Source: Megamonas sp. UBA1796
Lineage (GTDB): Bacteria > Bacillota > Negativicutes > Selenomonadales > Selenomonadaceae
Assembly: GCA_002319795.1 (NCBI GenBank)
Contig: DCFU01000013.1
Coordinates: forward strand, 22,789 to 86,788
DNA: 64,000 bases
Reading direction: 5' to 3'
In this document: positions 41,341 through 50,069 of the stretch, in pieces
How positions within the stretch are numbered: position 1 is the stretch's first letter
Layout of the letters: every line of letters begins with the position of its first letter
The notes under the pieces: model-generated
Database searches by the model: none
Told to the model about the DNA's origin: nothing
What the model saw: the letters and a program-made list of their open reading frames with translations, nothing else
Position numbers and translations under genes: made by a program

Positions 41341-42594
41341 ATGATTTTTGCAGGTGTTCTTATCGTTATTGCCACGTTTTACGCCATTGTGAAAAAATTT
41401 GAAACGCGGCTGGTGCTCCTGGGGTCCGGTATACTTATGGCATGTATCGGCGGCAAGCCTATGCCGGCAGTTGATGCCTTTGGCACAGCACTGGTCGATC
41501 CTTCGCTGACGCCAATCATCTGCCTGACCATGGGATTCAGTTTTGTGCTGGATTACACGGGCTGCAGTGCGAATCTGGTATCACTTATCACCGGCTGGCT
41601 CAAAAAGATGAAGCTGATCCTTATTCCGGCAACGGTCATTCTCGTATGGTTCATGAACATTGCGCTCATCAGTGCTTCCGGACTCGCGGCAGCCGTGGGG
41701 GCGATTCTTATCCCAACGCTTATTCGGGCGGGAGTCCATCCGGCTATGGCTGCAAGTACGGTGCTTTTGGGAACCTGGGGCTCGAGTGTCAGCCCAGGGA
41801 GCCCTTTTGTCGTTCAAGTCGCAGCGCTTGCGCAGACCGATGTTATGTCGGTCATCCTTCCCTTTGCACCCAAGGTTTTTATCTGTGTGCTTATAACAAG
41901 TGTACTGCTTACGATGATTGCTTTTGCTAAAAAAGAAAATTCGACAGTCACTGAGGCAGCTGCAGGAGAAGAGAATGAGGCGAAGAAAATCAATTACTTT
42001 TATGCGGTTATCCCCGTCGTTCCAATCGTGCTGTTAATCATTTCCAGTCCGGTTGTGGGTTGGATACCGCAAATTTCAATTGTCAATGCGATGCTGTTAG
42101 GTACAGCACTGTGTCTGGCTGCAACACGGCCTGATCTTAAGGAGTTTGCCGCACGCTACTTCAAGGGTGCTGGTGCGGGCTTCAGTGATATTGTCTGCCT
42201 TATTGCGGCGGCGGCAGTATTTATTCAGGGAATGAATGTCATAGGCCTTACGGATTTTCTTATTGCCGGCATGAGCAACTCGGCTTCTATAGCAAAGATT
42301 TCAGCCGTTTTCGGACCGTTTCTTCTTGCGGCGATTTCGGGCTCCGGTAATGCAGCGGTATTGGCGTTCAATGGCACGGTTACGCCGCATGCTGCGTCCT
42401 TCGGACTCAATATTGGCGATATGGGTTCTGCGGTACAGGCTGCGGGTATGCTGGGGCGCTGTATGTCGCCTGTGGCTGGTGTGACGATCATTTGTGCCAA
42501 GCTGGCGGGCGTGAGTCCAATGGAACTGGCTAAAAGGAACGCGATTCCCTGTATTGTTGCCGGTATTGCGATGATCGTGCTTGTTCTGCTCTAA
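41341..42594 (+). CDS. DcuC-like C4-dicarboxylate carrier
   Basis: 417 residues, twelve or so membrane segments. Features of the DcuC/ArsB-like IT superfamily: CLTMGFSFVLDYTGCSANLVSLI, NIALISASGLAAAVGAILIPTLIRAGVHPAMAASTVLLGTWGSSVSPGSPFV, SGSGNAAVLAFNGTVTPHA. DcuC exchanges fumarate/succinate under anaerobiosis; related carriers take other acids, for example peptidic or acylated ones. Its partners (an amidohydrolase and a fumarase-type lyase) suggest it imports a substrate that yields a C4 dicarboxylate or exports the product. GGAGAG precedes ATG 41341. Confidence 0.85.
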   Translation: MIFAGVLIVIATFYAIVKKFETRLVLLGSGILMACIGGKPMPAVDAFGTALVDPSLTPIICLTMGFSFVLDYTGCSANLVSLITGWLKKMKLILIPATVILVWFMNIALISASGLAAAVGAILIPTLIRAGVHPAMAASTVLLGTWGSSVSPGSPFVVQVAALAQTDVMSVILPFAPKVFICVLITSVLLTMIAFAKKENSTVTEAAAGEENEAKKINYFYAVIPVVPIVLLIISSPVVGWIPQISIVNAMLLGTALCLAATRPDLKEFAARYFKGAGAGFSDIVCLIAAAAVFIQGMNVIGLTDFLIAGMSNSASIAKISAVFGPFLLAAISGSGNAAVLAFNGTVTPHAASFGLNIGDMGSAVQAAGMLGRCMSPVAGVTIICAKLAGVSPMELAKRNAIPCIVAGIAMIVLVLL

Positions 42595-42658
42595 TAAGCA
42601 GGAAATTGTTGGATGGTGGGGGAATTATACGGGTAGACCATATAAAGGAGCAGGAAAA

Positions 42659-43966
42659 ATGCTTAGAATAGGTATTATCAGTTCATCCATTACCACTGCA
42701 CAACGTACGATACAGCTGGCAGAGAACATGCTGGACAGAAACACGCACAAATATAAATTCTTTGTATATAATAGTCTACAGGAAATAAAAAATATCCTGG
42801 CTGGGCATGTCGGAGATATCGACGGCTGGCTTTTTACCGGACCTAACCCATATTATGCTGTCAAACCGTATCTGGAAACGGAAGATAATGTGGCATATGG
42901 TGCGACAACGGGGATTGAAGTTTATAAATATTTATTGGAATATCTGTACGAGACACGCAGAGAAAAGCTGCGTGTTTCTATCGACTGTCCGGAGCAGGAG
43001 GGCGATCCCTTTCGGGATGCACTGGCTATCGTGGATATTCCAATAGATGAGATTTATTTTCAAAATTATAGTATCCCTTATGATCTGGCGGCAATCGTAG
43101 CGAAGCATGAAGCACTTTGGCGGGCAAAGCAGGTGGATATCGTTTTTACTACCCTGCACGTTGTCCAGCTCGAGATGGAGAAACAGCAGATCCCCTGCAA
43201 ACGCATTGAAGTCAGCCGTGCTGCGAGGCGGCAGGCTATCAGCCTTTTGGAACAAAAACTTACAGGACTTTATTTCCGCAACAGCCAACTGGGTATGTTA
43301 TGTATAGAAATCAGGGATTATGATGAGTTCGTGAGTCGGGCCGGCAACTATTACAAGGTACAAAAGCTGGAACTTGTGCTGAAGGAACGTATGCTGGACT
43401 TCTGCCAAAAAATTGATGGTTATCTGGCGGAAAAAAGCAATGGGCACTATGAGATCTTTGCCTCACGAGGGCTTATCGAAAAATATGCGGGTGAGCTGCG
43501 AAGCTTCATAGAGGAGCTTCAGCTCAGTCAGAATATCGAGTTTCTTGGCGGAATCGGACTCGCAGCTACGGTATTCAATGCGCAGCTTAATGCGCATAAG
43601 GCTTTGGCGAATGGGCGACGTGAAAACAAGCAGCTGATCATTGTGGCTGACGAGGGAAGAATCATAGAGGAATTTGGTACAGTGGATGAACTGCGTTATC
43701 GGGCGGAAACAGAGGAACCATTGCTTACGGCTAAGCTCAGGGAAGCCAGCGTTGGCATCCAGACGTATAATCGTATTGCTTTTATTTTGCGCAAGATGGG
43801 CTGGGCCACATTTTCGGCGGCGCAGCTTGCGCAACAACTGAATGTTACGAGCCGCAATATCCAGCGGATACTTGTGGGACTCAAAAAGGCGGGACTTATC
43901 AAGGAGGCAGGCCAGGAAACGCTTAGTCGGCGGGGCCGGCCAACTAAGATGTATCGCTTCCCGTAA
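42659..43966 (+). CDS. Unusual transcriptional regulator with C-terminal winged helix
   Basis: 435 residues, not recognised as a named family. The N-terminal 200 residues start MLRIGIISSSITTAQRTIQLAENML and have a periplasmic-binding-like alternating pattern (GDIDGWLFTGPNPYYAVKP). Residues about 225-345 (LGMLCIEIRDYDEF... IGLAATVFNAQLNAHKAL) resemble a degenerate nucleotidyl cyclase/GGDEF-like alpha-beta fold, with no GGDEF or SGxG motif seen. Residues about 370-435 are a clear wHTH: ATFSAAQLAQQLNVTSRNIQRILVGLKKAGLIKE. AAGGAGCAGG precedes ATG 42659. It lies in the middle of the operon, so probably controls it (operator candidate 39959-39994). Confidence 0.6.
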   Translation: MLRIGIISSSITTAQRTIQLAENMLDRNTHKYKFFVYNSLQEIKNILAGHVGDIDGWLFTGPNPYYAVKPYLETEDNVAYGATTGIEVYKYLLEYLYETRREKLRVSIDCPEQEGDPFRDALAIVDIPIDEIYFQNYSIPYDLAAIVAKHEALWRAKQVDIVFTTLHVVQLEMEKQQIPCKRIEVSRAARRQAISLLEQKLTGLYFRNSQLGMLCIEIRDYDEFVSRAGNYYKVQKLELVLKERMLDFCQKIDGYLAEKSNGHYEIFASRGLIEKYAGELRSFIEELQLSQNIEFLGGIGLAATVFNAQLNAHKALANGRRENKQLIIVADEGRIIEEFGTVDELRYRAETEEPLLTAKLREASVGIQTYNRIAFILRKMGWATFSAAQLAQQLNVTSRNIQRILVGLKKAGLIKEAGQETLSRRGRPTKMYRFP

Positions 43967-43985
43967 AAAGGAAAAGGTGATTTTT

Positions 43986-45356
43986 ATGTCGGACATGTAT
44001 GATGAATCGACGCTGAATGACATGTATTTTACGACCAAAGAAATGAAACGTATTTTCAGTGACGCAAATAAGATACAGAAACAGATGGACTGCGAGGCCG
44101 TCCTTGCTGAGGTGGAAGCTGCGCTTGGCATGATCCCACCGGAGGCAGCCGCGGAGATCGTAAAGAAATCGAGGGTGGAATATATTGACTTTGAGGCGCT
44201 TCGGGCTGATTTCAACCGTACGGGCCATCCTTTCGTACCACTCGTGCATGCCTATAAGAAAATCTGTGAAGGCAATGCGGGTGAATATGTGCATTGGGGT
44301 GCAACGACGCAGGATATTCTGGATACTGCCGGTGCTTTGCAGATAAAGGAAGCGTATGAACTGCTCATGCAGCGCTTCGAGGAACTCTATAAGATTCTGG
44401 CGGAACAGGCTTATCGCTATAAGGATCTCGTTATGGTGGGGCGCACAAACGGACAGCATGCGATGCCTATAACGCTGGGGTATAAGATATCTGTCTGGGG
44501 TTTTGAGCTGCGTGATAATATAGACCGCCTGCATGAGGCAGAAAAACGCGTGTTCAAGGGCGAGTTTGCCGGAGCAGTAGGAACGCTGGCCTCTTTAGGA
44601 GAGCAGGGACTCAGGGTGCAGGCGGGCTTTTTGAAACGGCTGGGCCTTGGTATCCCTGCGGTAGCCTGGTCGTCTTCACGCAACCATTATGCCGAACTCG
44701 TAAGTGATCTGGCTATCATGGCGGCGACGTTTGGAAAAATAGGGACAGAGGTTTATGCACTGCAGAAGTCAGAGATTGATGAACTGGAGGAACAGCAGGG
44801 GGAAGGGGCGATTGGCAGCAGCACGATGCCGCATAAGAGGAACCCGTTCCGCTCGATGGAGCTCAGCACGAACGCGCGGATTGCCCGAGGATGTGCCGAA
44901 ACCATGCTGGGGGCTTTGGAAACGGAGCATGAACGTGACCCACGCAGCGCTTCCGTGGAAAACGTTGTTTTTGAACAGATATTTTCCCTTCTGCATGCTT
45001 CGGTGGAGCGCGCTATCAGTCTCATGAAGAATTTGGTCGTTCATCCGGAACATATGCAGCGAAATATAGCAGCCCTGCATGGGCTTATTTTTTCTGAAGC
45101 CGTTATGATGGAGCTTGGCAAAAAGCTGGGCCGGCAATCGGCGCATGAAATCGTGCATAAGCTTTCCATGAAGGCCTTCGAAACTGAAACACCACTGGCA
45201 GCGTTGCTTAAGGCGGATGCGAGAGTAACGGCCGTGCTGTCTGCCGAGGCAATTGACACCATCATGCAGCCGGAAAAATATATCGGCCAGGCAGCATTTT
45301 TTGCGGAGCAGCTGAAACGGCAGAAGGACGCGTATTTCGCGGATAAAGGAAAATAA
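43986..45356 (+). CDS. Fumarase/aspartase superfamily lyase (adenylosuccinate lyase-like)
   Basis: 456 residues. The superfamily signature GAIGSSTMPHKRNPFRS (about 275-290) is intact, with HWGATTQDILDTA (about 100-112) and GRTNGQHAMPITLG (about 150-163) forming the other active-site loops. These enzymes eliminate fumarate from a succinyl-adduct (adenylosuccinate, argininosuccinate, aspartate-type compounds). A housekeeping PurB would normally lie with pur genes or be near 430 residues; here it is in an operon with an amidohydrolase and a C4-dicarboxylate carrier, so a catabolic lyase releasing fumarate is likely. AAAAGGTG precedes ATG 43986. Confidence 0.85.
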   Translation: MSDMYDESTLNDMYFTTKEMKRIFSDANKIQKQMDCEAVLAEVEAALGMIPPEAAAEIVKKSRVEYIDFEALRADFNRTGHPFVPLVHAYKKICEGNAGEYVHWGATTQDILDTAGALQIKEAYELLMQRFEELYKILAEQAYRYKDLVMVGRTNGQHAMPITLGYKISVWGFELRDNIDRLHEAEKRVFKGEFAGAVGTLASLGEQGLRVQAGFLKRLGLGIPAVAWSSSRNHYAELVSDLAIMAATFGKIGTEVYALQKSEIDELEEQQGEGAIGSSTMPHKRNPFRSMELSTNARIARGCAETMLGALETEHERDPRSASVENVVFEQIFSLLHASVERAISLMKNLVVHPEHMQRNIAALHGLIFSEAVMMELGKKLGRQSAHEIVHKLSMKAFETETPLAALLKADARVTAVLSAEAIDTIMQPEKYIGQAAFFAEQLKRQKDAYFADKGK

Positions 45357-45421
45357 AGGAATGTTCATAAAGAAAAGAGAAGTATGGAAGTTGGAATAGG
45401 CGTTCGGAACCCTTATAAATG

Positions 45422-45457
45422 TTGCGGTCTTGGAAATCAGGACCGCAATATTTTTTT
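45422..45457 (+). terminator. Terminator of the amidohydrolase operon
   Basis: TTGCGGTC and GACCGCAA pair around an 11-nt loop, followed by TATTTTTTT, 66 bp after the lyase stop. Confidence 0.88.
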
Positions 45458-45630
45458 GCGTGAAAATCGATGAGAAGCTGTCTGTTTGCCAGCAGGGAGC
45501 CCTATTTGCTTGCCAAAAGACTTGAGCAGATCATATTGCCGATGGGCGACCGGATGTTTTATACAACAGATAAAGTATATATTTCTAATATTTCTCAATT
45601 TAATATTTTTAATTAAAATTAGTACATTGA
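45458..45630. other. Intergenic spacer upstream of kdgK
   Basis: Together with the terminator before it and the promoter and palindrome after it, this makes up the 400-bp gap between the lyase and kdgK. No ORF or structured element seen in this part; it becomes strongly AT-rich towards the right. Confidence 0.5.
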
Positions 45631-45659
45631 TTGACAATGTTATTTCATGGTGATATATT
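45631..45659 (+). promoter_or_regulatory. Promoter of the kdgK-eda-MFS operon
   Basis: TTGACA (45631-45636), 17-nt spacer, TATATT (45654-45659). Predicted start about 45666, directly ahead of a 48-bp palindrome. Confidence 0.75.
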
Positions 45660-45669
45660 GAATATACAT

Positions 45670-45717
45670 CATATATAAAATATTAAATCACGTATGTGAT
45701 GTAATATTTTATATATG
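45670..45717. promoter_or_regulatory. 48-bp near-perfect palindrome, probable KdgR/IclR operator
   Basis: Two 22-nt arms (45670-45691 and 45696-45717), 21 of 22 complementary, around GTAT. Core ends CAC-GTAT-GTG. It covers the first transcribed bases of the operon. The IclR-type gene at 49078 in the same locus is the likely binding protein. A transcribed stem is also possible. Confidence 0.7.
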
Positions 45718-45756
45718 AGTATAATAAGCCCGTGATAGAGATTAGGAGGAATTTGG

Positions 45757-46710
45757 ATGGATGTTGTGAGTATAGGCGAAACAATGGTACTATTTTCGCC
45801 TGAGCTGAATGGCGCTATAAGGTATGCGGATAGATTTTCGGCACGGTGTGCGGGCGCAGAGTCTAATACGTTGATTGGATTGGCACGTTTGGGACATAAA
45901 ACAGGCTGGATCAGCAAGGTCGGTAAAGACGAATTGGGAGAGATGATTCTAAAGGCCGTCCGCGGGGAAGGCGTGGATACCAGCAAGGTGCAGTATGATT
46001 TGGAGGCGCCGACAGGAATCTTTTTTAAAGGTGTCATGAATGAAAGGGATACAAGAGTCTATTACTATAGAAAGGGTTCTGCCGCCAGCAGATTAGGTAT
46101 TGCGGAACTGGATGAAGGGTATATAGCACAGGCAAAATATTTGCATTTGACAGGTATTACGCCGGCATTGAGTAAATCCTGCTATGAGGTTATTTTTCGC
46201 GCCATAGAAATTGCCAAAGAACATCATGTTAAAATTGTTTTTGACCCAAATATCAGATATAAATTATGGGACAGTTCTTATGCGAAAAAAACAATCTTGA
46301 AAATTTCCAGCCTTGCTGATATTGTGTTGCCGGGACTGAATGAAGGCAGATTTATATTCGGTGATCAACCCGCAGAAAAAATCGCAGAAGCTTTTATTGA
46401 AAATGGAGCATCGCAGGTCATTGTAAAATTGGGTGCCAAAGGTGCTTATTATATAGATGGGAATGACCGGGGCATGGTCTCTGGTTTCAAGGTAGGCAGA
46501 GTGGTTGATCCAGTTGGTGCGGGAGATGGCTTTACTGCCGGAGTTTTGTCAGGTCTTCTGGATGGAGTTGGTTTTAGGGAGGCTGTAATAAGAGGGGCAG
46601 CGATAGGTGCCATCGTGGTTACTGCCAATGGTGATATTGAGGGATTGCCTGACAGAGAAACCTTGGAGCGCTTTATTCGTAGTTCGGCGGATAATGAAAT
46701 TGATCGTTGA
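45757..46710 (+). CDS. kdgK: 2-keto-3-deoxygluconate kinase (PfkB family)
   Basis: 317 residues. PfkB fold: VVSIGETMVLFSPE at the start, GAESNTLIGLARLGHKTGWISKVGKDELG (PfkB signature 1) and DPVGAGDGFTAGVLSGL (251-265; catalytic Asp257). YYYRKGSAASRL matches the substrate loop of KDG kinases. Phosphorylates KDG to KDPG, the substrate of the aldolase encoded next. AGGAGG precedes ATG 45757. Confidence 0.9.
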   Translation: MDVVSIGETMVLFSPELNGAIRYADRFSARCAGAESNTLIGLARLGHKTGWISKVGKDELGEMILKAVRGEGVDTSKVQYDLEAPTGIFFKGVMNERDTRVYYYRKGSAASRLGIAELDEGYIAQAKYLHLTGITPALSKSCYEVIFRAIEIAKEHHVKIVFDPNIRYKLWDSSYAKKTILKISSLADIVLPGLNEGRFIFGDQPAEKIAEAFIENGASQVIVKLGAKGAYYIDGNDRGMVSGFKVGRVVDPVGAGDGFTAGVLSGLLDGVGFREAVIRGAAIGAIVVTANGDIEGLPDRETLERFIRSSADNEIDR

Positions 46711-46731
46711 TAAAAATGGAGGATTGATAAA

Positions 46732-47364
46732 ATGAATACGCTTGCAGAAATATTTAAGTATAAAATCGTGGCAATTGTCCGCGGAGCAAGAGCAGAGGAT
46801 GTCTTGCAGATTGCCGGGGCATTGCAGCAAGGTGGGATAAAATTAATTGAAATTACCATGAACTCTCCCAAAGCTTTGGAGGGAATCAGAGCTGTGTCAG
46901 AATCACTGGGAGATACCATGATTGTTGGTGCAGGATCGGTGCTTGATGCGCAAACTGCCTGCAATGCGTTAGAGGCAGGCGCACGGTTTGTTTTATCTCC
47001 GACAGTCGATACAGAAACAATAAAAATCACAAAGCGGTATGGCGCGGTAAGCATTCCAGGAGCGTTTACACCTACAGAGATTTTAAAGGCTTTTAATGAG
47101 GGAGGAGATATTATAAAAGTATTCCCTATATCCAGCGTCGGTCCAGGATATATCAAAGATGTGCATGCGCCACTGCCGCAGATTCCGTTGATGGCGACAG
47201 GTGGGATTCATCTTGATAATATTCGTTCTTATCTGGAAAAAGGTTCCGAGGGAATAGGACTGGGAAGTTCTTTGGTAGATACAAAACAAGTGGTGAACGA
47301 TATATATTTAAAGGAATTGACGAAGAAAGCAGCCGATTTTGTCAGCATAGCCAATGATTTTTGA
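46732..47364 (+). CDS. eda: KDPG aldolase
   Basis: 210 residues, normal for Eda. Schiff-base Lys129 in GDIIKVFP, general-base region with Glu40 in KLIEITMN, and GAGSVLDAQTA; substrate phosphate loop MATGGIHLDN. Splits KDPG into pyruvate and glyceraldehyde 3-phosphate. Follows kdgK by 21 bp with GGAGG at its start. Confidence 0.93.
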   Translation: MNTLAEIFKYKIVAIVRGARAEDVLQIAGALQQGGIKLIEITMNSPKALEGIRAVSESLGDTMIVGAGSVLDAQTACNALEAGARFVLSPTVDTETIKITKRYGAVSIPGAFTPTEILKAFNEGGDIIKVFPISSVGPGYIKDVHAPLPQIPLMATGGIHLDNIRSYLEKGSEGIGLGSSLVDTKQVVNDIYLKELTKKAADFVSIANDF

Positions 47365-47430
47365 GGATACTATATAGAACCGTTTGTAAAACAGCATTAT
47401 AAAATTTATAACAATGAGGGGGAAATAATC

Positions 47431-48723
47431 ATGAATTACCATGAAGAGCCGATTGCTCAGCTTGACAACCATGGAAAAAAGAAAATGAATTATGGCTGGA
47501 TACTTGTAGCAATTATGCTTTTTGGTGCCGTTGTCAATTATCTTGATCGTGTGAACCTGAGCATTGCAGGCACTACCATTGTTGGAGAATTCCAAATAGA
47601 CCCGATCCAGATGGGATTGTTGTTTTCGGCGATGCTGCTGCCTTATTCCTTATCAAATTTACCGGCAGGCTGGCTGGTAGACAAATATGGTGCGAAAAAA
47701 TTATTTACCATCGCAACAATTTTTTGGTCTTTGGCAACACTCGCATCCGGTATAGCGGAGACTTATTCACAAATCTACATGTCCAGGGTATTGTTGGGAA
47801 TCGCCGAAGCTCCATTTTTTATTTGTGGTGCTAAAGTGACGCAACAGTGGTTCGATGATAGGAATAGGGGATTAGCGACCTCTGTTATCAATATGGGACC
47901 GCCAGTTGCCAATGCAATCGCTCCCCCGCTTTTAACAGTTGTTTTGCTTGCATTTGGCTGGCGTCCGATGTTTATAGGTCTCGGTCTGATAGGCTTTATG
48001 GTTACCGTTCTTTGGCTCGTTTTTTATAGGGATAAAAGTAACGACAAAGGTTTTGTGGAAATACATGCAGAAACGGAGACCGATAAATCCGGGGGAAAGC
48101 CAACTCCTAAAATTTCCTGGGCAGTACTTTTAAAGCACCCGTCAGCCTGGGCGATGATGCTTGGGAACTTTGGGCTGATTTATGTTTTATGGGTATATCT
48201 CACATGGTTGCCTACGTATCTTAATACAGCTCGTGGCTTCGGACTTTTGAAAACCGGCTGGCTTGCGGCAATTCCCTTTGTTGCCGGAATGATAGGCGTT
48301 CCTTTAGGAGGATATTTATCGGATATTCTGATTAAAAAGGGTTATGCACCTATCCGGGCGCGTAAAACTGTGTTGGTTAGTGCTGTGCTTGCTGCCGCAA
48401 TCGTAGTTGCACCAGTCGCCTATGTAGATGACCGTTTTGTATCTGTAGCATTATTGACAGCAGGGTTCTTATTCTCCAGTATGCCGAATGGTGTTGTATG
48501 GACACTGGCTACGGATGTGGCACCGGCAAAATTAGTTGGTTCTCTGGGGGCTTTGCAAAACTTTGCGGGATATCTGGGCGGCACTTTGGCGCCAATTCTG
48601 ACCGGAATTATTATTTCAAAGACGGGATCTTTCAATATGGTATTTGTGGTTGCTTCACTAATGTTGATTATGAGTGCAATCATATATGGAGTATTCTTAA
48701 AAAAGAAAATTGACATAGAATAG
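47431..48723 (+). CDS. MFS transporter, anion:cation symporter family (hexuronate/galactonate type)
   Basis: 430 residues, twelve membrane segments. Signature of the ACS family (ExuT, GudP, DgoT): YGWILVAIMLFGAVVNYLDRVNLSIAGTTI, LPYSLSNLPAGWLVDKYGAKK, ARGFGLLKTGWLAAIPFVAGMIGVPLGGYLSD. Linked to kdgK/eda, it most likely imports a sugar acid (2-keto-3-deoxygluconate, hexuronate or aldonate). AGGGGGAAATAATC precedes ATG 47431. Confidence 0.9.
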   Translation: MNYHEEPIAQLDNHGKKKMNYGWILVAIMLFGAVVNYLDRVNLSIAGTTIVGEFQIDPIQMGLLFSAMLLPYSLSNLPAGWLVDKYGAKKLFTIATIFWSLATLASGIAETYSQIYMSRVLLGIAEAPFFICGAKVTQQWFDDRNRGLATSVINMGPPVANAIAPPLLTVVLLAFGWRPMFIGLGLIGFMVTVLWLVFYRDKSNDKGFVEIHAETETDKSGGKPTPKISWAVLLKHPSAWAMMLGNFGLIYVLWVYLTWLPTYLNTARGFGLLKTGWLAAIPFVAGMIGVPLGGYLSDILIKKGYAPIRARKTVLVSAVLAAAIVVAPVAYVDDRFVSVALLTAGFLFSSMPNGVVWTLATDVAPAKLVGSLGALQNFAGYLGGTLAPILTGIIISKTGSFNMVFVVASLMLIMSAIIYGVFLKKKIDIE

Positions 48724-48981
48724 GAAAAATTTTCTTTATGAGTAAAACAAGCTTGCAGAATCATTTTTTGATAAAAAGATAGTATGTTCATGAAGGCAGC
48801 AGGAGAGTTTGTATCTGTAAAAGACCATGCATTTGCCATGTTCTTGCCGTAAAATGTATATATGCCAAATATAAGAAATGGCTGGAAAAGAAAAGTGCAG
48901 AAAGTATGCGGCAAGGTACCAATGAAATAACATCCATAAGTAATATATAGTTTTTGTCATTCTTTGTTTTGGATGGAAAAT
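48724..48981. other. Intergenic region after the sugar-acid carrier
   Basis: About 260 bp with no convincing ORF and no clear T-tailed hairpin. Nothing recognised. The iclR promoter follows. Confidence 0.4.
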
Positions 48982-49047
48982 TTGATAAAAATCCCTTTAC
49001 ATAGTATAATTTGTTGAGCAATGATACGAATGTATAGGGATTTTTAT
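48982..49047 (+). promoter_or_regulatory. iclR promoter with inverted repeat
   Basis: TTGATA (48982-48987), 17-nt spacer, TATAAT (49005-49010). The arms ATAAAAATCCC (48985-48995) and GGGATTTTTAT (49037-49047) are exact complements, one in the promoter and one downstream of the start, suggesting looping autoregulation. Confidence 0.6.
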
Positions 49048-49077
49048 TATATTTGATTATAGATTTAGGTGAGAAAA

Positions 49078-49833
49078 ATGGCAGTGAAATCCGCAAGCAG
49101 AGTGCTGGATGTTTTTGAATTGTTGGCAAAAAATAAAAATGGTTTATCCGTGGCTGATATAAGCAGAGATTTGAATATTCCACAGAGCAGTACTTCAAAT
49201 TTGGTGAAGACGATGCATGACTCCGGATATCTTACGCGTGATGAACGAAACAAGTATGTACTTGGTGTACGCTTGATTCAACTTGGCTCTGTAGCGATGG
49301 AGTCTTTTGATATCGGTGTAGTTGCGAAACCTATCCTGCAAAAATTGGTAGAAAAAGTAGAGGAAACTGTATTTTTAGCAATTCGCGCACAGAATGAAGT
49401 TGTATATATATTGAAGATTGATTCTAACCAATCAGTAAATACAACGGCGCAGCCAGGCTATCACCGGCCCCTGTATAATACTGGCTTGGGTAAGGCCTTT
49501 TTATCAAAACTGCCGGTAATGGAACAGCAGGAAGTATTATCTGGATTGGAACTTCTACCGGTTACGGAGTATACCATCACGGATAAAGAAATTTTGCTCA
49601 AACAGCTGGAGAGTTTCAGGCAACAAGGATATGCCATTGATGATGAAGAAAGCGAATATGGTTTGTATTGTATTGCGACTACGCTTTCTACAGTAGATAA
49701 GAATATAGAAGCTGCAATCAGTATATCGGGATTGAAAAAGAGGGTGCTTCCTCAGAAGGAACGCATTGTAACCGAGCTGTTTAAGACCGCTGCGGAAATT
49801 TCCAGTAAACTTGGCGGACACAGCATATTTTGA
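49078..49833 (+). CDS. IclR-family transcriptional regulator (KdgR-like)
   Basis: 251 residues. wHTH at about 1-60: SASRVLDVFELLAKNKNGLSVADISRDLNIPQSSTSNLVKTMHDSGYL; IclR ligand domain from about 80 (RPLYNTGLGKAFLS, YAIDDEESEYGLYCIATTL, ISISGLKKRV). ATG 49078 with AGGTGAG 6 nt before; GTG 49069 lies within that site. Member of the KDG-type regulators by position, downstream of kdgK-eda-MFS. Probable binding sites are the palindrome 45670-45717 and its own promoter repeat. Confidence 0.9.
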   Translation: MAVKSASRVLDVFELLAKNKNGLSVADISRDLNIPQSSTSNLVKTMHDSGYLTRDERNKYVLGVRLIQLGSVAMESFDIGVVAKPILQKLVEKVEETVFLAIRAQNEVVYILKIDSNQSVNTTAQPGYHRPLYNTGLGKAFLSKLPVMEQQEVLSGLELLPVTEYTITDKEILLKQLESFRQQGYAIDDEESEYGLYCIATTLSTVDKNIEAAISISGLKKRVLPQKERIVTELFKTAAEISSKLGGHSIF

Positions 49834-49948
49834 TGGCCTTATCGAGTATATTGTGCGCATAATAGCTTTTATCAGAATTTAAATCTGCCATTCCGGCGTC
49901 CTGCCTGCTGGCTAAGGCAAAGAATGTATCTGCTGAGATTATTTAAAT

Positions 49949-50000
49949 AAAACAACCGTCGCATATCTTTATTTCGTAGGAATATGCAACGGTTGTTTTT
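49949..50000 (+). terminator. Terminator after the iclR gene
   Basis: AAAACAACCGT...GCATAT pairs with ATATGC AACGGTTGTTTTT; T-run at the right end. Confidence 0.85.
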
Positions 50001-50069
50001 CTATCGTTTCGGCTGTACTCTACTATAGAGAGGCTATACCAGAGTCCGGTTGGTGACAGAGGAGGGTAA

